A stretch of DNA of 22,048 nt from an uncultured Collinsella sp. (GCA_958348565.1 CATVZP010000029.1:1-22048); one strand, 5' to 3'; positions 15,091 through 21,554 are shown, numbered from the stretch's first letter. Numbers and translations are program-made. Notes: generated from the sequence alone by a model not told the origin.

Positions 15091-15117
15091 GGTGCCTGGA
15101 TCCCCAGTTCGGGCACC
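15091..15117 (+). other. Intercistronic stem-loop, module 3
   Basis: GGTGCC (15091-15096) pairs with GGCACC (15112-15117), and TGG (15097-15099) with CCA (15104-15106) inside, leaving a 5-nt bulge. No T tract follows. It lies between IICB and GH1, the same place as in module 1, though the sequence is different. Confidence 0.5.
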
Positions 15118-15151
15118 TCTCCCTATTCGTATTCCACAGAAAGGATGACTC

Positions 15152-16573
15152 ATGACCAACCCCATGCAGTTCCCCGACGGCTTTGTGTTTGGCGGCGCCA
15201 CCGCTGCTTACCAGGTTGAGGGCGAGACCCGTACGCACGGCAAGGGCAAAGTGCCCTGGGACGATTTCCTGGCTGCTCAGGGTCGCTTCTCCCCCGACCC
15301 CGCAAGCGATTTCTACAACAAGTACCCGGTCGATATCGACCTGTGCCAGCGCTTCGGCATCAACGGTATCCGTGTCTCCATCGCTTGGAGCCGCATCTTC
15401 CCCAATGGCACCGGCGAGATTAACCCCGAGGGCGTCGCTTTCTATCACGAGCTTTTCGCCACCTGCAATAAGGCCGGCGTTATCCCCTATGTCACGCTCG
15501 ATCACTTTGATACACCTGAGGCCTTTTACCAGAACGGCGGCGAGGGTTTCCTGACGCGCACGACGATCGACGCCTTTGTCGAGTACGCCAAGTTCTGCTT
15601 TGCCGAGTTCACCGAGGTCAAGCACTGGTTTACCTTTAACGAGATTCCCGCGACCGCCGAGGGCAGCTTTATCGTCGGCAACTGGCCGCACGGCGAGAAG
15701 TATCGCCTGGACAAGGCTTTCCAGCTCATGCACAACATGATGGTGGCCCACGCCAAGGCCGTCGTCGCCTTCCATGAGGGCGGCTTTGAGGGCGAGATCG
15801 GCATTGTCCAGAACCTAGAGCCCAAGTATCCCCTCGACCCCAACAACGCCGCCGACTGCGAGGCAGCTCGCATGGCCGACGTCATCAACAACCGCTGGGT
15901 ACTCGACGCCACCTTCCGCGGCCACTATGCAGCCGACACCATGGAGGCTGCGACCAAGCTGGCCCATATCGCCGGCGGCGAGCTCGACGTCCGCGACGAG
16001 GACATCGCCGCGCTGACCGCCGCGCTCCCCTACAACGATTGCTTGGGCGTCAACACCTACAAGTGCCAGTTCCTGCGTGCCGCCGAGGGCGAAAACGACA
16101 TCAACCACAATGGCACCGGCGACAAGGGCTCCTCGCGCTGGTTCCTCAAGGGCGTGGGCGAGTCATGCGTGCGCGAAGGCGTACCCACCACCGATTGGGA
16201 CTGGATCATCTATCCCGAGGGCCTGTACGATCTGCTGCTGCGAATTAAGAACGATTACCCCAACTACAAGAAGATCTACATTACCGAGAACGGCATGGGC
16301 TATAAGGACGACTTTGAGGACGGCTTTATCGACGACGCCCCTCGCATCGACTACATGCGTCAGCATCTCGCATGGATTCTCAAGGCAATCGACGGCGGCG
16401 TGAACGTCGACGGTTACTTCGTGTGGTCGCTGCAGGACCAGTTCTCCTGGACCAACGGCTATAACAAGCGCTATGGCCTGTTCTACATCGACTTTGAGAC
16501 CCAGAAGCGCTATCCCAAGGCGAGCGCGTACTGGTACAAGAACGTCGCGGAGACCGGCCTGCTCATGGCCTAG
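15152..16573 (+). CDS. lacG: GH1 6-phospho-beta-galactosidase, module 3
   Basis: A 473-residue family 1 glycoside hydrolase, closest to the module 1 enzyme (shared FVFGGATAAYQVEGETRTHG). The acid/base is Glu164 in TFNE and the nucleophile Glu379 in ITENGMG. The phosphate loop SWTNGYNKRY gives Ser432, Trp433, Lys439 and Tyr441, the LacG pattern. Two differences stand out. VTLDHFDTP has Asp117 where the other two have LHHFD, next to the conserved glycone-binding His118. The following loop is longer (EAFYQNGGEGFL). These changes are near the active-site entrance and suggest a different aglycone. AAAGGA precedes the start. It is the last gene of its operon, with a strong terminator 23 bp downstream. 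Confidence 0.92.
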   Translation: MTNPMQFPDGFVFGGATAAYQVEGETRTHGKGKVPWDDFLAAQGRFSPDPASDFYNKYPVDIDLCQRFGINGIRVSIAWSRIFPNGTGEINPEGVAFYHELFATCNKAGVIPYVTLDHFDTPEAFYQNGGEGFLTRTTIDAFVEYAKFCFAEFTEVKHWFTFNEIPATAEGSFIVGNWPHGEKYRLDKAFQLMHNMMVAHAKAVVAFHEGGFEGEIGIVQNLEPKYPLDPNNAADCEAARMADVINNRWVLDATFRGHYAADTMEAATKLAHIAGGELDVRDEDIAALTAALPYNDCLGVNTYKCQFLRAAEGENDINHNGTGDKGSSRWFLKGVGESCVREGVPTTDWDWIIYPEGLYDLLLRIKNDYPNYKKIYITENGMGYKDDFEDGFIDDAPRIDYMRQHLAWILKAIDGGVNVDGYFVWSLQDQFSWTNGYNKRYGLFYIDFETQKRYPKASAYWYKNVAETGLLMA

Positions 16574-16595
16574 TTTCCGCCGCATACCCCCTGTC

Positions 16596-16640
16596 GGCCG
16601 CATACGAATCCCTCCACGGGTTCGCATGCGGCCTTTTTGT
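16596..16640 (+). terminator. Terminator of the module 3 operon
   Basis: A long stem (about 16596-16611 with 16618-16633, one or two mismatches, 6-nt loop), built around GGCCGCAT and ATGCGGCC and followed by TTTTTGTTTT. A strong intrinsic terminator for the GH1 gene. Confidence 0.88.
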
Positions 16641-16663
16641 TTTGGCTCGGACCTGAGCGGGCC

Positions 16664-16808
16664 GTTTGTCTCAATCTGTAACATCTAGCAGGGATTTTCG
16701 GCCCTAGCTGTTACAGATCAAGACAAACAAAACGCCCGAGCAGAAATATCTCAATCTGTAACACATAGCCCACTTTCGACCGTCTACCTGTTACAGATCG
16801 AGACAATA
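16664..16808. repeat. Palindromic 65-bp repeat array C (2 copies)
   Basis: Copies at 16664-16728 and 16744-16808, start-to-start 80 bp. The first has arms GTTTGTCTCAATCTGTAACA and its reverse complement with one change, and the first centre type (TCTAGCAGGG). The second has the second centre type, ending GACCGTCTACC as in array A. It lies between the module 3 terminator and the Fic promoter; here the next gene is co-directional, not convergent. Confidence 0.87.
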
Positions 16809-16863
16809 AGATAGTCAAATCCGAACTTTCCAAGCAGTTATGAACCATGGTTTCCAGTTTTCA

Positions 16864-16928
16864 GTATCACGAACATACTTTCGGTATCATTTAATGATAT
16901 TATGATATCGAAAGTATGTTCGTGATAC
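16864..16928. promoter_or_regulatory. Near-perfect 26-bp inverted repeat at the Fic promoter
   Basis: Bases 16864-16889 and 16903-16928 are inverted copies with one mismatch (25 of 26), separated by 13 bp. GTATCA recurs at 16864 and 16884 (20 bp apart), and its inverse TGATAC/TGATAT at 16923 and 16903, also 20 bp apart. A TATGAT hexamer at 16901-16906 could be the -10. The AAAGGAG ribosome site (16931-16937) begins 2 bp after the right arm. It looks like an autoregulatory operator; the encoded Fic protein itself ends in a winged helix-turn-helix-like domain. Confidence 0.75.
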
Positions 16929-16941
16929 CGAAAGGAGCCGC

Positions 16942-18174
16942 ATGCGCCAGTTCGATTACACCACAGTCCCAGCGGAACTCGAAGCAACTCCAATCACCAA
17001 CCTCCTCCTCTCGATACGCGAGCATAAAGGCCGTCAGCTTGCTCTGAGTCAAGTCAAACCCGAGCTTCTATCGTCCCTAATGGAGGAGGCTAAGATCCAA
17101 AGCACCCGATCCTCCAACGGACTTGAAGGAATTGTTACCACCCAAAAAAGACTCAAAGCGATTATGGCGTATTCCGCCAAGCCAAGCTCCCGCGCAGAGG
17201 AAGAAATCGCTGGATACCGAGATGTGCTGTCGCTTATTCACGAGCAACACGATTCCATTCCCGTAACGCCATCGGTCATTCTGCAGTTGCATCGTGACCT
17301 CATGGCGCACACGGCAATCTCGTATGGAGGCCATTGGAAAGATGGCGATAACGAAATCGTCTCCATTGACGATCAAGGTAATCGATTTGTGCGCTTTAGG
17401 CCCCCTTCGGCTCTAGCAACCCCGGGACTTATTAAAGAAGCCTGCCAGTCCCTCAACGATGCTTTATCTCGCCAAGTTTGCGATCCCCTCCTTATATCGC
17501 TCCGCTTTATCTTCGATTTTGTTAGCATTCATCCCTTCAACGATGGCAATGGCAGGATGAGTCGGCTCCTTACAACGCTGCTGCTCGAAAAGACTGGATA
17601 CGACGTTGCGCGTTACATCAGCATCGAACGACTTATTGAAGACAACAAAGCGCTTTACTACAACGCTCTTGCTGCAAGCTCCACTGGATGGAATGAAAAT
17701 CAAAACACCGAAGTACCCTTTATCCGTTTCATGCTCGGAACAACCCTGGCCGCCTACCGACAGCTCGAGCAGCGTACCTTAATTGAATCAAGCACTCGTC
17801 CCATGTCGAAGCAAGCGCGCATCGCCGTTCTATTTCAACAGAGACCCGGCGTCATTAAGAAATCCGACATCCGATCCAACTGCCCCGATATCAGCGAGGT
17901 TACCGTTAAACGAACCCTCGGTCAGCTTGTTAGTTGCAGCGCAATCGAAAAAACAGGAGCGGGTCGTTCGACGGGCTACATACTCAAAGACGTCCATGCT
18001 CTAGAACTATTCTTGCAATCCGCAATACCCGATAGCGAGGCCGCAATAACAAAAGAGGCTCCAAAGGATAAGCTCCTTGAACGTATAAACCACGCCGAGG
18101 ATGAAAGCAGAGAGGAGCTCTATGAAGACTACGATTCATTCTCAAGGGACATAAAGACAAAATACGGAGTCTAG
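16942..18174 (+). CDS. Fic-family protein with C-terminal winged-helix domain
   Basis: A 410-residue Fic-domain protein. Fic enzymes transfer AMP or another nucleotide moiety to target proteins. The core motif HPFNDGNGRMSR (197-208) matches HxFx[DE]GNGRxxR in full, so it should be active. An N-terminal inhibitory motif SNGLEG (58-63, Glu62) fits [ST]xxxE[GN], typical of class II Fic proteins where the helix blocks ATP within the same chain. Residues about 285-350 (ARIAVLFQQRPG, SEVTVKRTLGQLV, GRSTGYILKD) look like a winged helix-turn-helix. The start follows AAAGGAG and a large inverted repeat, suggesting self-regulation. No antitoxin gene is adjacent. Base composition is visibly more AT-rich than the PTS modules, suggesting transfer. 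Its target is unknown. Confidence 0.9.
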   Translation: MRQFDYTTVPAELEATPITNLLLSIREHKGRQLALSQVKPELLSSLMEEAKIQSTRSSNGLEGIVTTQKRLKAIMAYSAKPSSRAEEEIAGYRDVLSLIHEQHDSIPVTPSVILQLHRDLMAHTAISYGGHWKDGDNEIVSIDDQGNRFVRFRPPSALATPGLIKEACQSLNDALSRQVCDPLLISLRFIFDFVSIHPFNDGNGRMSRLLTTLLLEKTGYDVARYISIERLIEDNKALYYNALAASSTGWNENQNTEVPFIRFMLGTTLAAYRQLEQRTLIESSTRPMSKQARIAVLFQQRPGVIKKSDIRSNCPDISEVTVKRTLGQLVSCSAIEKTGAGRSTGYILKDVHALELFLQSAIPDSEAAITKEAPKDKLLERINHAEDESREELYEDYDSFSRDIKTKYGV

Positions 18175-18282
18175 TCATATCCCAGAATAGCCTCATCCTT
18201 GTTGCCCAAAATTATTTGCGCGTCAACGTGAAGCGGTAATCCCCGCGCCGACAGGGGGCAGAAGTATCGCCTGCAGCGCTTG

Positions 18283-19047
18283 TTAGCAGATGACCCGCGT
18301 ATGTTCCTCGATGGCGACACGATCCTCGGCGGCGATGCCCGGCTCGCACACCACGGCGTCCAGGCTGTCCAGGCGGCAGAAGGTGTAGAAGTCGCGCTTG
18401 CCGATCTTGCTGGAGTCGGCGATCAGATAGCGCGAGTCGGCCTTGCTAAAGGCGAGCTGCTGGATACGACCCTCATCCATATTAGACGTAGACACGTCGC
18501 CATCCAGAATGCCGTTGGCGCCGATAAACGCCGCATCGATACCCAACGCACGCAGAGTATCCTCGGCCGTTGGCCCCACAAAAGCGGCGGTGCGGCGACG
18601 GTACATACCGCCCACGAGGCACAGGTCGCAGTCTTCGCGCGCCTCGAGCAGGTTAAACACCGAAAGCGAATTGGTCACAATGCGCAGGCGAAACGCCGGC
18701 AGCATCGAGGCCATCTGCTCAACCGTGGTGCCCGTACCCAAAAAGATGGTCGAGCCCTCCTCGATGAGCTCCACAGCGCGGCGCGCGATCTGCAGCTTTT
18801 CCTCGGCATGCTTGGTGCGCTTTTCGCTGTGCGAATACTCGTGGCGCAACATAGCGTGGGGACGGCCCTGTGCACTACGGGCTCCGCCGTGCACGCGCTC
18901 GATCTCGCCCAGGCTTGCAAGCTCCTCAAGGTCGCGACGGATCGTCATGTCCGAGACACCTAACGCATCCGAAATCTCCTTAACCGAAACCGTGCCCTGC
19001 TCATCGAGCAGCTGGCGAACCCTATCCTGTCGCTCTGCCTTAATCAC
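18283..19047 (-). CDS. DeoR-family transcriptional repressor
   Basis: A 254-residue DeoR-family sugar-responsive repressor. The N-terminal helix-turn-helix (about 5-58) has the family signature VSDMTIRRDLEELASLGEIERVHGGA. The C-terminal DeoR sensor domain (about 75-235) includes GTGTTVEQMA, IVTNSLSVFNLL, LVGGMYRRRTAAFVGP, GANGI and ADSSKIGKRDF, and would bind a phosphorylated sugar. The start is GTG with GAGGA about 7 nt upstream. It is divergent from galM (205 bp apart), so it may control galM and itself; LacR of Gram-positive lactose/tagatose-6-phosphate operons belongs to the same family, but nothing here proves that ligand. AACGAACAAA at 19091-19100 is a possible operator element. The 3' end converges on the Fic gene. 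Confidence 0.9.
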   Translation of the reverse strand: MIKAERQDRVRQLLDEQGTVSVKEISDALGVSDMTIRRDLEELASLGEIERVHGGARSAQGRPHAMLRHEYSHSEKRTKHAEEKLQIARRAVELIEEGSTIFLGTGTTVEQMASMLPAFRLRIVTNSLSVFNLLEAREDCDLCLVGGMYRRRTAAFVGPTAEDTLRALGIDAAFIGANGILDGDVSTSNMDEGRIQQLAFSKADSRYLIADSSKIGKRDFYTFCRLDSLDAVVCEPGIAAEDRVAIEEHTRVIC

Positions 19048-19085
19048 GATGAATCCTCGCCGTTCTATGCGTGCATATCATTCAA

Positions 19086-19101
19086 ACAGTAACGAACAAA
19101 T
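19086..19101. promoter_or_regulatory. Possible DeoR operator
   Basis: The AT-rich stretch ACAGTAACGAACAAAT upstream of the DeoR-family gene resembles the TGTTCG/AACGAACA-type elements bound by several DeoR repressors. There is only one copy, so this is a weak suggestion. Confidence 0.25.
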
Positions 19102-19252
19102 TGTATCAGACCCGTGCGTGTCAAAAATGAACGCCCGTACAGCTCAATCATCACTTTTTTGAGAAAAATACCCCCTGCTTTAGTGGGGTGTAGTGATAAT
19201 CTCGCCTGTTCGCGCTACAGTTTGTCGGAAATACCTCGATGTTAGGAACCAA

Positions 19253-20305
19253 ATGATCACTTCCGAGCTTTTCGGCACCGCGCCGTGCGGCACCCCCGTT
19301 CATCGTTACACCCTCAACGGGCCCGAGATCTGCGTTCGCATTATGGACTTTGGCGCCACCGTGCTGGGCATCGACGTGCCCGACATCCCCGGCAACGTGC
19401 GCGATGTGGTGCTGGGCTTCGATAAGCTCGAGGATTACTTTGACAACCCCGCCTGCTTTGGCGCGACCATCGGCCCCGTGGCCAACCGCACTGCGGGTGC
19501 CACGATCACCATCGCCGGCACGGACTGGCATATGCCGGCCAACGAGGGCGTCAACAACCTGCACAGCGACCTTGAGCACGGCCTGCACAAGCGCGTGTGG
19601 GACGTTGAGCTCGACGAGGTCCACAATGCCGTGCGCATGACCACCTCGCTTGAGGACGGTGAGCTGGGTCTTCCCGGCAACCGCACCTTTACGGCCGCGT
19701 TTACCGTGACGCGCACCGGCTGCTTCCGTATCGAATACGGCTGCGAGAGCGACCGCGCCACCTACGTGTCCATGACCAACCACACGTACTTTAACCTTGC
19801 CGGCCATAACGCCGGCATGGACTGCGAGCACTTCTTTGTTGCCAACGCCGCCCACTACCTGCCCATCAACGAGCAGAACATCCCCACCGGCGAGATTGCT
19901 CCGGTCGAGGGCACGCCGTTTGACTTCCGTGAGCTGCGCCCCGTCGCGCCTGGCATGGAGGCCGACGATCCACAGATTAAGCAGGCACGCGGCTACGACC
20001 ACTGCCTGTGCATCGATGACTATAAGTACGGTCGCAACCTGCGCCGCGCCCTGCATGTCGAGGAGATGTGGACCGGTCGCGAGCTGGACTACTACACCAC
20101 CGCACCGGGCGTGCAGCTCTACACCGGCAACTGGCTGGGCGACGAGCACGCCAAGGACGATGCCAACTATGGCTGGGGCGCCGGCTTTGCCCTCGAGGCA
20201 GAGATGTACCCCGACACACCGCACCAGCCGCTGTTCCCGCAGGGCATTGTGGGCCCGGGTCATCCCTACAGCAATGTGATCGAATACCACTTTATGAGGC
20301 ACTAA
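19253..20305 (+). CDS. galM: Aldose 1-epimerase (galactose mutarotase)
   Basis: A 350-residue cytosolic mutarotase that interconverts alpha and beta anomers of aldoses such as galactose or glucose. The family residues are present: NNLHS (His103), NHTYFNL (His177, the expected catalytic acid), GYDHC (Asp249) and FALEAEMYPD (Glu315, the expected catalytic base). IGPVANRTAG and VQLYTGNWL are also typical. I chose the ATG at 19253, preceded by TTAGGA 6 nt away, because it starts the conserved fold. The frame stays open to a GTG at 19193, but that would add an unconserved tail. It follows a divergent DeoR-family repressor and fits the surrounding beta-galactoside use by equilibrating the sugar freed by LacG-type enzymes. 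It ends with a good terminator. Confidence 0.93.
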   Translation: MITSELFGTAPCGTPVHRYTLNGPEICVRIMDFGATVLGIDVPDIPGNVRDVVLGFDKLEDYFDNPACFGATIGPVANRTAGATITIAGTDWHMPANEGVNNLHSDLEHGLHKRVWDVELDEVHNAVRMTTSLEDGELGLPGNRTFTAAFTVTRTGCFRIEYGCESDRATYVSMTNHTYFNLAGHNAGMDCEHFFVANAAHYLPINEQNIPTGEIAPVEGTPFDFRELRPVAPGMEADDPQIKQARGYDHCLCIDDYKYGRNLRRALHVEEMWTGRELDYYTTAPGVQLYTGNWLGDEHAKDDANYGWGAGFALEAEMYPDTPHQPLFPQGIVGPGHPYSNVIEYHFMRH

Positions 20306-20333
20306 GCCCACAGCGCAACATATCGCACAACAG

Positions 20334-20365
20334 CGCCCGCCGGCACACCGCCGACGGGCGTTTTT
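20334..20365 (+). terminator. Terminator of galM
   Basis: CGCCCG (20334-20339) and CGGC (20341-20344) pair with GCCG (20350-20353) and CGGGCG (20355-20360), one mismatch, 5-nt loop, followed by TTTTT. It lies 28 bp after the galM stop. Confidence 0.87.
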
Positions 20366-20410
20366 CATCTTTTGGGCTCATTTTCGCTGTGACTGTATGA
20401 GTGACACATC

Positions 20411-20562
20411 AAAACTACGCCCATTTACTACGTTTAGCCCGGAATGCTCGACCATGCACCGGTTTTTGTTAAATTCGCGAGCCGTCTACCTGCGGTTTTG
20501 TTTTTCTCAGATTCGACATGCTCGGCGATAGCCGATCAAACGTAGTAAATGGGCATAGTTTT
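20411..20562. repeat. 152-bp element with 25-bp inverted ends
   Basis: Bases 20411-20435 and 20538-20562 are inverted copies with one mismatch (24 of 25); the ends read AAAACTACGCCCATTTACTA and its inverse. The 102-bp interior has no open frame of note; it contains ATGCTCG twice, near each end. It lies between galM and the orphan IIB gene. It looks like a MITE or a long-hairpin element; no target duplication is obvious. Confidence 0.65.
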
Positions 20563-20630
20563 TGGCAGGCGGCATCGCACGCGTCCCTCGCAAGGACAAA
20601 AATGATCCATTTTCCTCCGTCCCAAAGGGG

Positions 20631-21113
20631 TCAGTTGAACAGATTGCCGACGGGGTCGGGGTTGGAGCTGGGGAGGTAGCGGATCTTCAGCTCTACTCCG
20701 AGCTTTTGCAGTTCTCTGAGAGCAGCGACATCTGCGTCGTCTACGGCAACTGCGGGCGTTGCAGGACGCTTGCCCTCCCCTGCCTGCATATGGCCAATGC
20801 TGATCTTGGTGATCGGCACGCCACCCTTAACCAGCGCGAGCGCATCGGCGGGTGAGGCCACCATGATCAGAATCAATTGGCGCGGCGTTGCGGTATGAAT
20901 GATGTCGATGGTCCTTTGCACCGAGAAAAACCTTGTCCAAACGCCTTCTGGCGCCGCCACCCTCATGGGTGCCCATTGGCGCGAATCCGCCGCAATCTCG
21001 TCGTTGACGATTAGGACAAGGTTGGAGCCCACGGCTTCGTTCCACAGCTCAACGTCTTGCCCGTAAATGAAACGGTCATCGATACGTGTAAGAAGGATCT
21101 TGGGTTGTGCCAT
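20631..21113 (-). CDS. Mannose-family PTS IIB protein lacking the active-site His
   Basis: A 160-residue protein of the mannose/fructose/sorbose PTS IIB family, full length and without frameshift. The family start motif normally reads RIDDRLIHGQV, whose histidine carries the phosphate. Here it is RIDDRFIYGQDV: Tyr17, codon TAC, replaces the His, and Asp replaces the Val after Gln. The rest is normal, including VNDEIAADSRQW, MRVAAPEGVWT, ADALALVKGGVPI, ISIGHMQAGEGKR, VAVDDADVAALREL and GVELKIRYLP. It therefore probably cannot take part in phosphotransfer through this residue, and may be a regulator or a decaying copy. No IIA, IIC or IID of this family is in the window. The ribosome site is weak. 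Confidence 0.85.
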   Translation of the reverse strand: MAQPKILLTRIDDRFIYGQDVELWNEAVGSNLVLIVNDEIAADSRQWAPMRVAAPEGVWTRFFSVQRTIDIIHTATPRQLILIMVASPADALALVKGGVPITKISIGHMQAGEGKRPATPAVAVDDADVAALRELQKLGVELKIRYLPSSNPDPVGNLFN

Positions 21114-21160
21114 CGCTGCCCCATTCTGCTTGAGACCCGTAAGAGCAAGACATCACGCCT

Positions 21161-21170
21161 CTAATATTAG
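21161..21170. promoter_or_regulatory. Small palindrome upstream of the orphan IIB gene
   Basis: CTAATATTAG is a perfect 10-bp palindrome, 48 bp upstream of the IIB start, in an AT-rich patch that may hold its promoter. It may be an operator or only a -10 region. Confidence 0.25.
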
Positions 21171-21202
21171 TGCATTTAAAGTGAGAAAAGCCGTCAGAAC
21201 AC

Positions 21203-21231
21203 TTGCGCGGATTTGCGATGTCCCGTATCAT
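21203..21231 (+). promoter_or_regulatory. Promoter of tRNA-Thr
   Basis: TTGCGC at 21203-21208 and TATCAT at 21226-21231 with a 17-bp spacer, ending 39 bp before the tRNA. Fair -35 and -10 matches with ideal spacing. Confidence 0.55.
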
Positions 21232-21270
21232 AGACAGCCGTTGACGCCTCAGTTGCGTCACCATATGGCC

Positions 21271-21346
21271 GCCAGCGTAGCTCAGTTGGTAGAGCACCGC
21301 TCTCGTAAAGCGGGGGTCACCGGTTCGAGCCCGGTCGCTGGCTCCA
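21271..21346 (+). tRNA. tRNA-Thr, anticodon CGT
   Basis: A 76-nt tRNA with encoded CCA. The acceptor arm GCCAGCG (21271-21277) pairs with CGCTGGC (21336-21342). The D arm is GCTC/GAGC, and the anticodon stem CCGCT/AGCGG presents CTCGTAA with anticodon CGT at 21304-21306. The T arm ACCGG/CCGGT has loop TTCGAGC. It reads ACG codons (Thr). A promoter lies upstream and a terminator just downstream, so it is a single-gene transcript. Confidence 0.97.
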
Positions 21347-21358
21347 TTGCACAAGATA

Positions 21359-21380
21359 GCCGCCTTCGGGCGGCTTTTTT
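21359..21380 (+). terminator. Terminator of tRNA-Thr
   Basis: GCCGCC (21359-21364), TTCG tetraloop and GGCGGC (21369-21374), followed by six T. A textbook intrinsic terminator 12 bp after the tRNA. Confidence 0.93.
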
Positions 21381-21450
21381 GTTGCCAATTTCGGGCGCAT
21401 ATCCGCCAATCCAAGCACAACGCCGCCGGCAACTCCCCTACTCAACAACA

Positions 21451-21496
21451 AGCCCCGCCAACCGCAATCCCCAAGGGAACCGCGATTAACGGGGCT
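21451..21496. other. Inverted repeat after the YhcH-family gene
   Basis: AGCCCCG (21451-21457) and CGGGGCT (21490-21496) can pair across a 32-nt loop. On the minus strand TGTTGTTG follows, a poor T tract. It might end the minus-strand transcript of 21555-22028, but the long loop makes this doubtful. Confidence 0.25.
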
Positions 21497-21554
21497 CAAG
21501 CGCGCCCCTCAATGGAATCACGCCAGCATACGAACAACTCAGCCGAGTAGCTCG

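Noticed and set aside
16664..16928. Insertion sequence between module 3 and Fic
   Set aside because: There is no transposase and no matching ends spanning the interval; the inverted repeats present are either array C or the Fic promoter repeat.
16942..18174. Fic toxin-antitoxin pair
   Set aside because: No small antitoxin gene lies on either side, and the inhibitory motif is inside the same protein, so it is called a self-inhibited class II Fic protein.
19193..19252. Longer GTG start for galM
   Set aside because: The added residues are not family-like, and the ATG at 19253 has a good ribosome site.
20631..21113. Calling the mannose-type IIB a pseudogene
   Set aside because: The reading frame is full length and the rest of the family motifs are intact; only the His is changed. 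I therefore keep it as a CDS with altered function.
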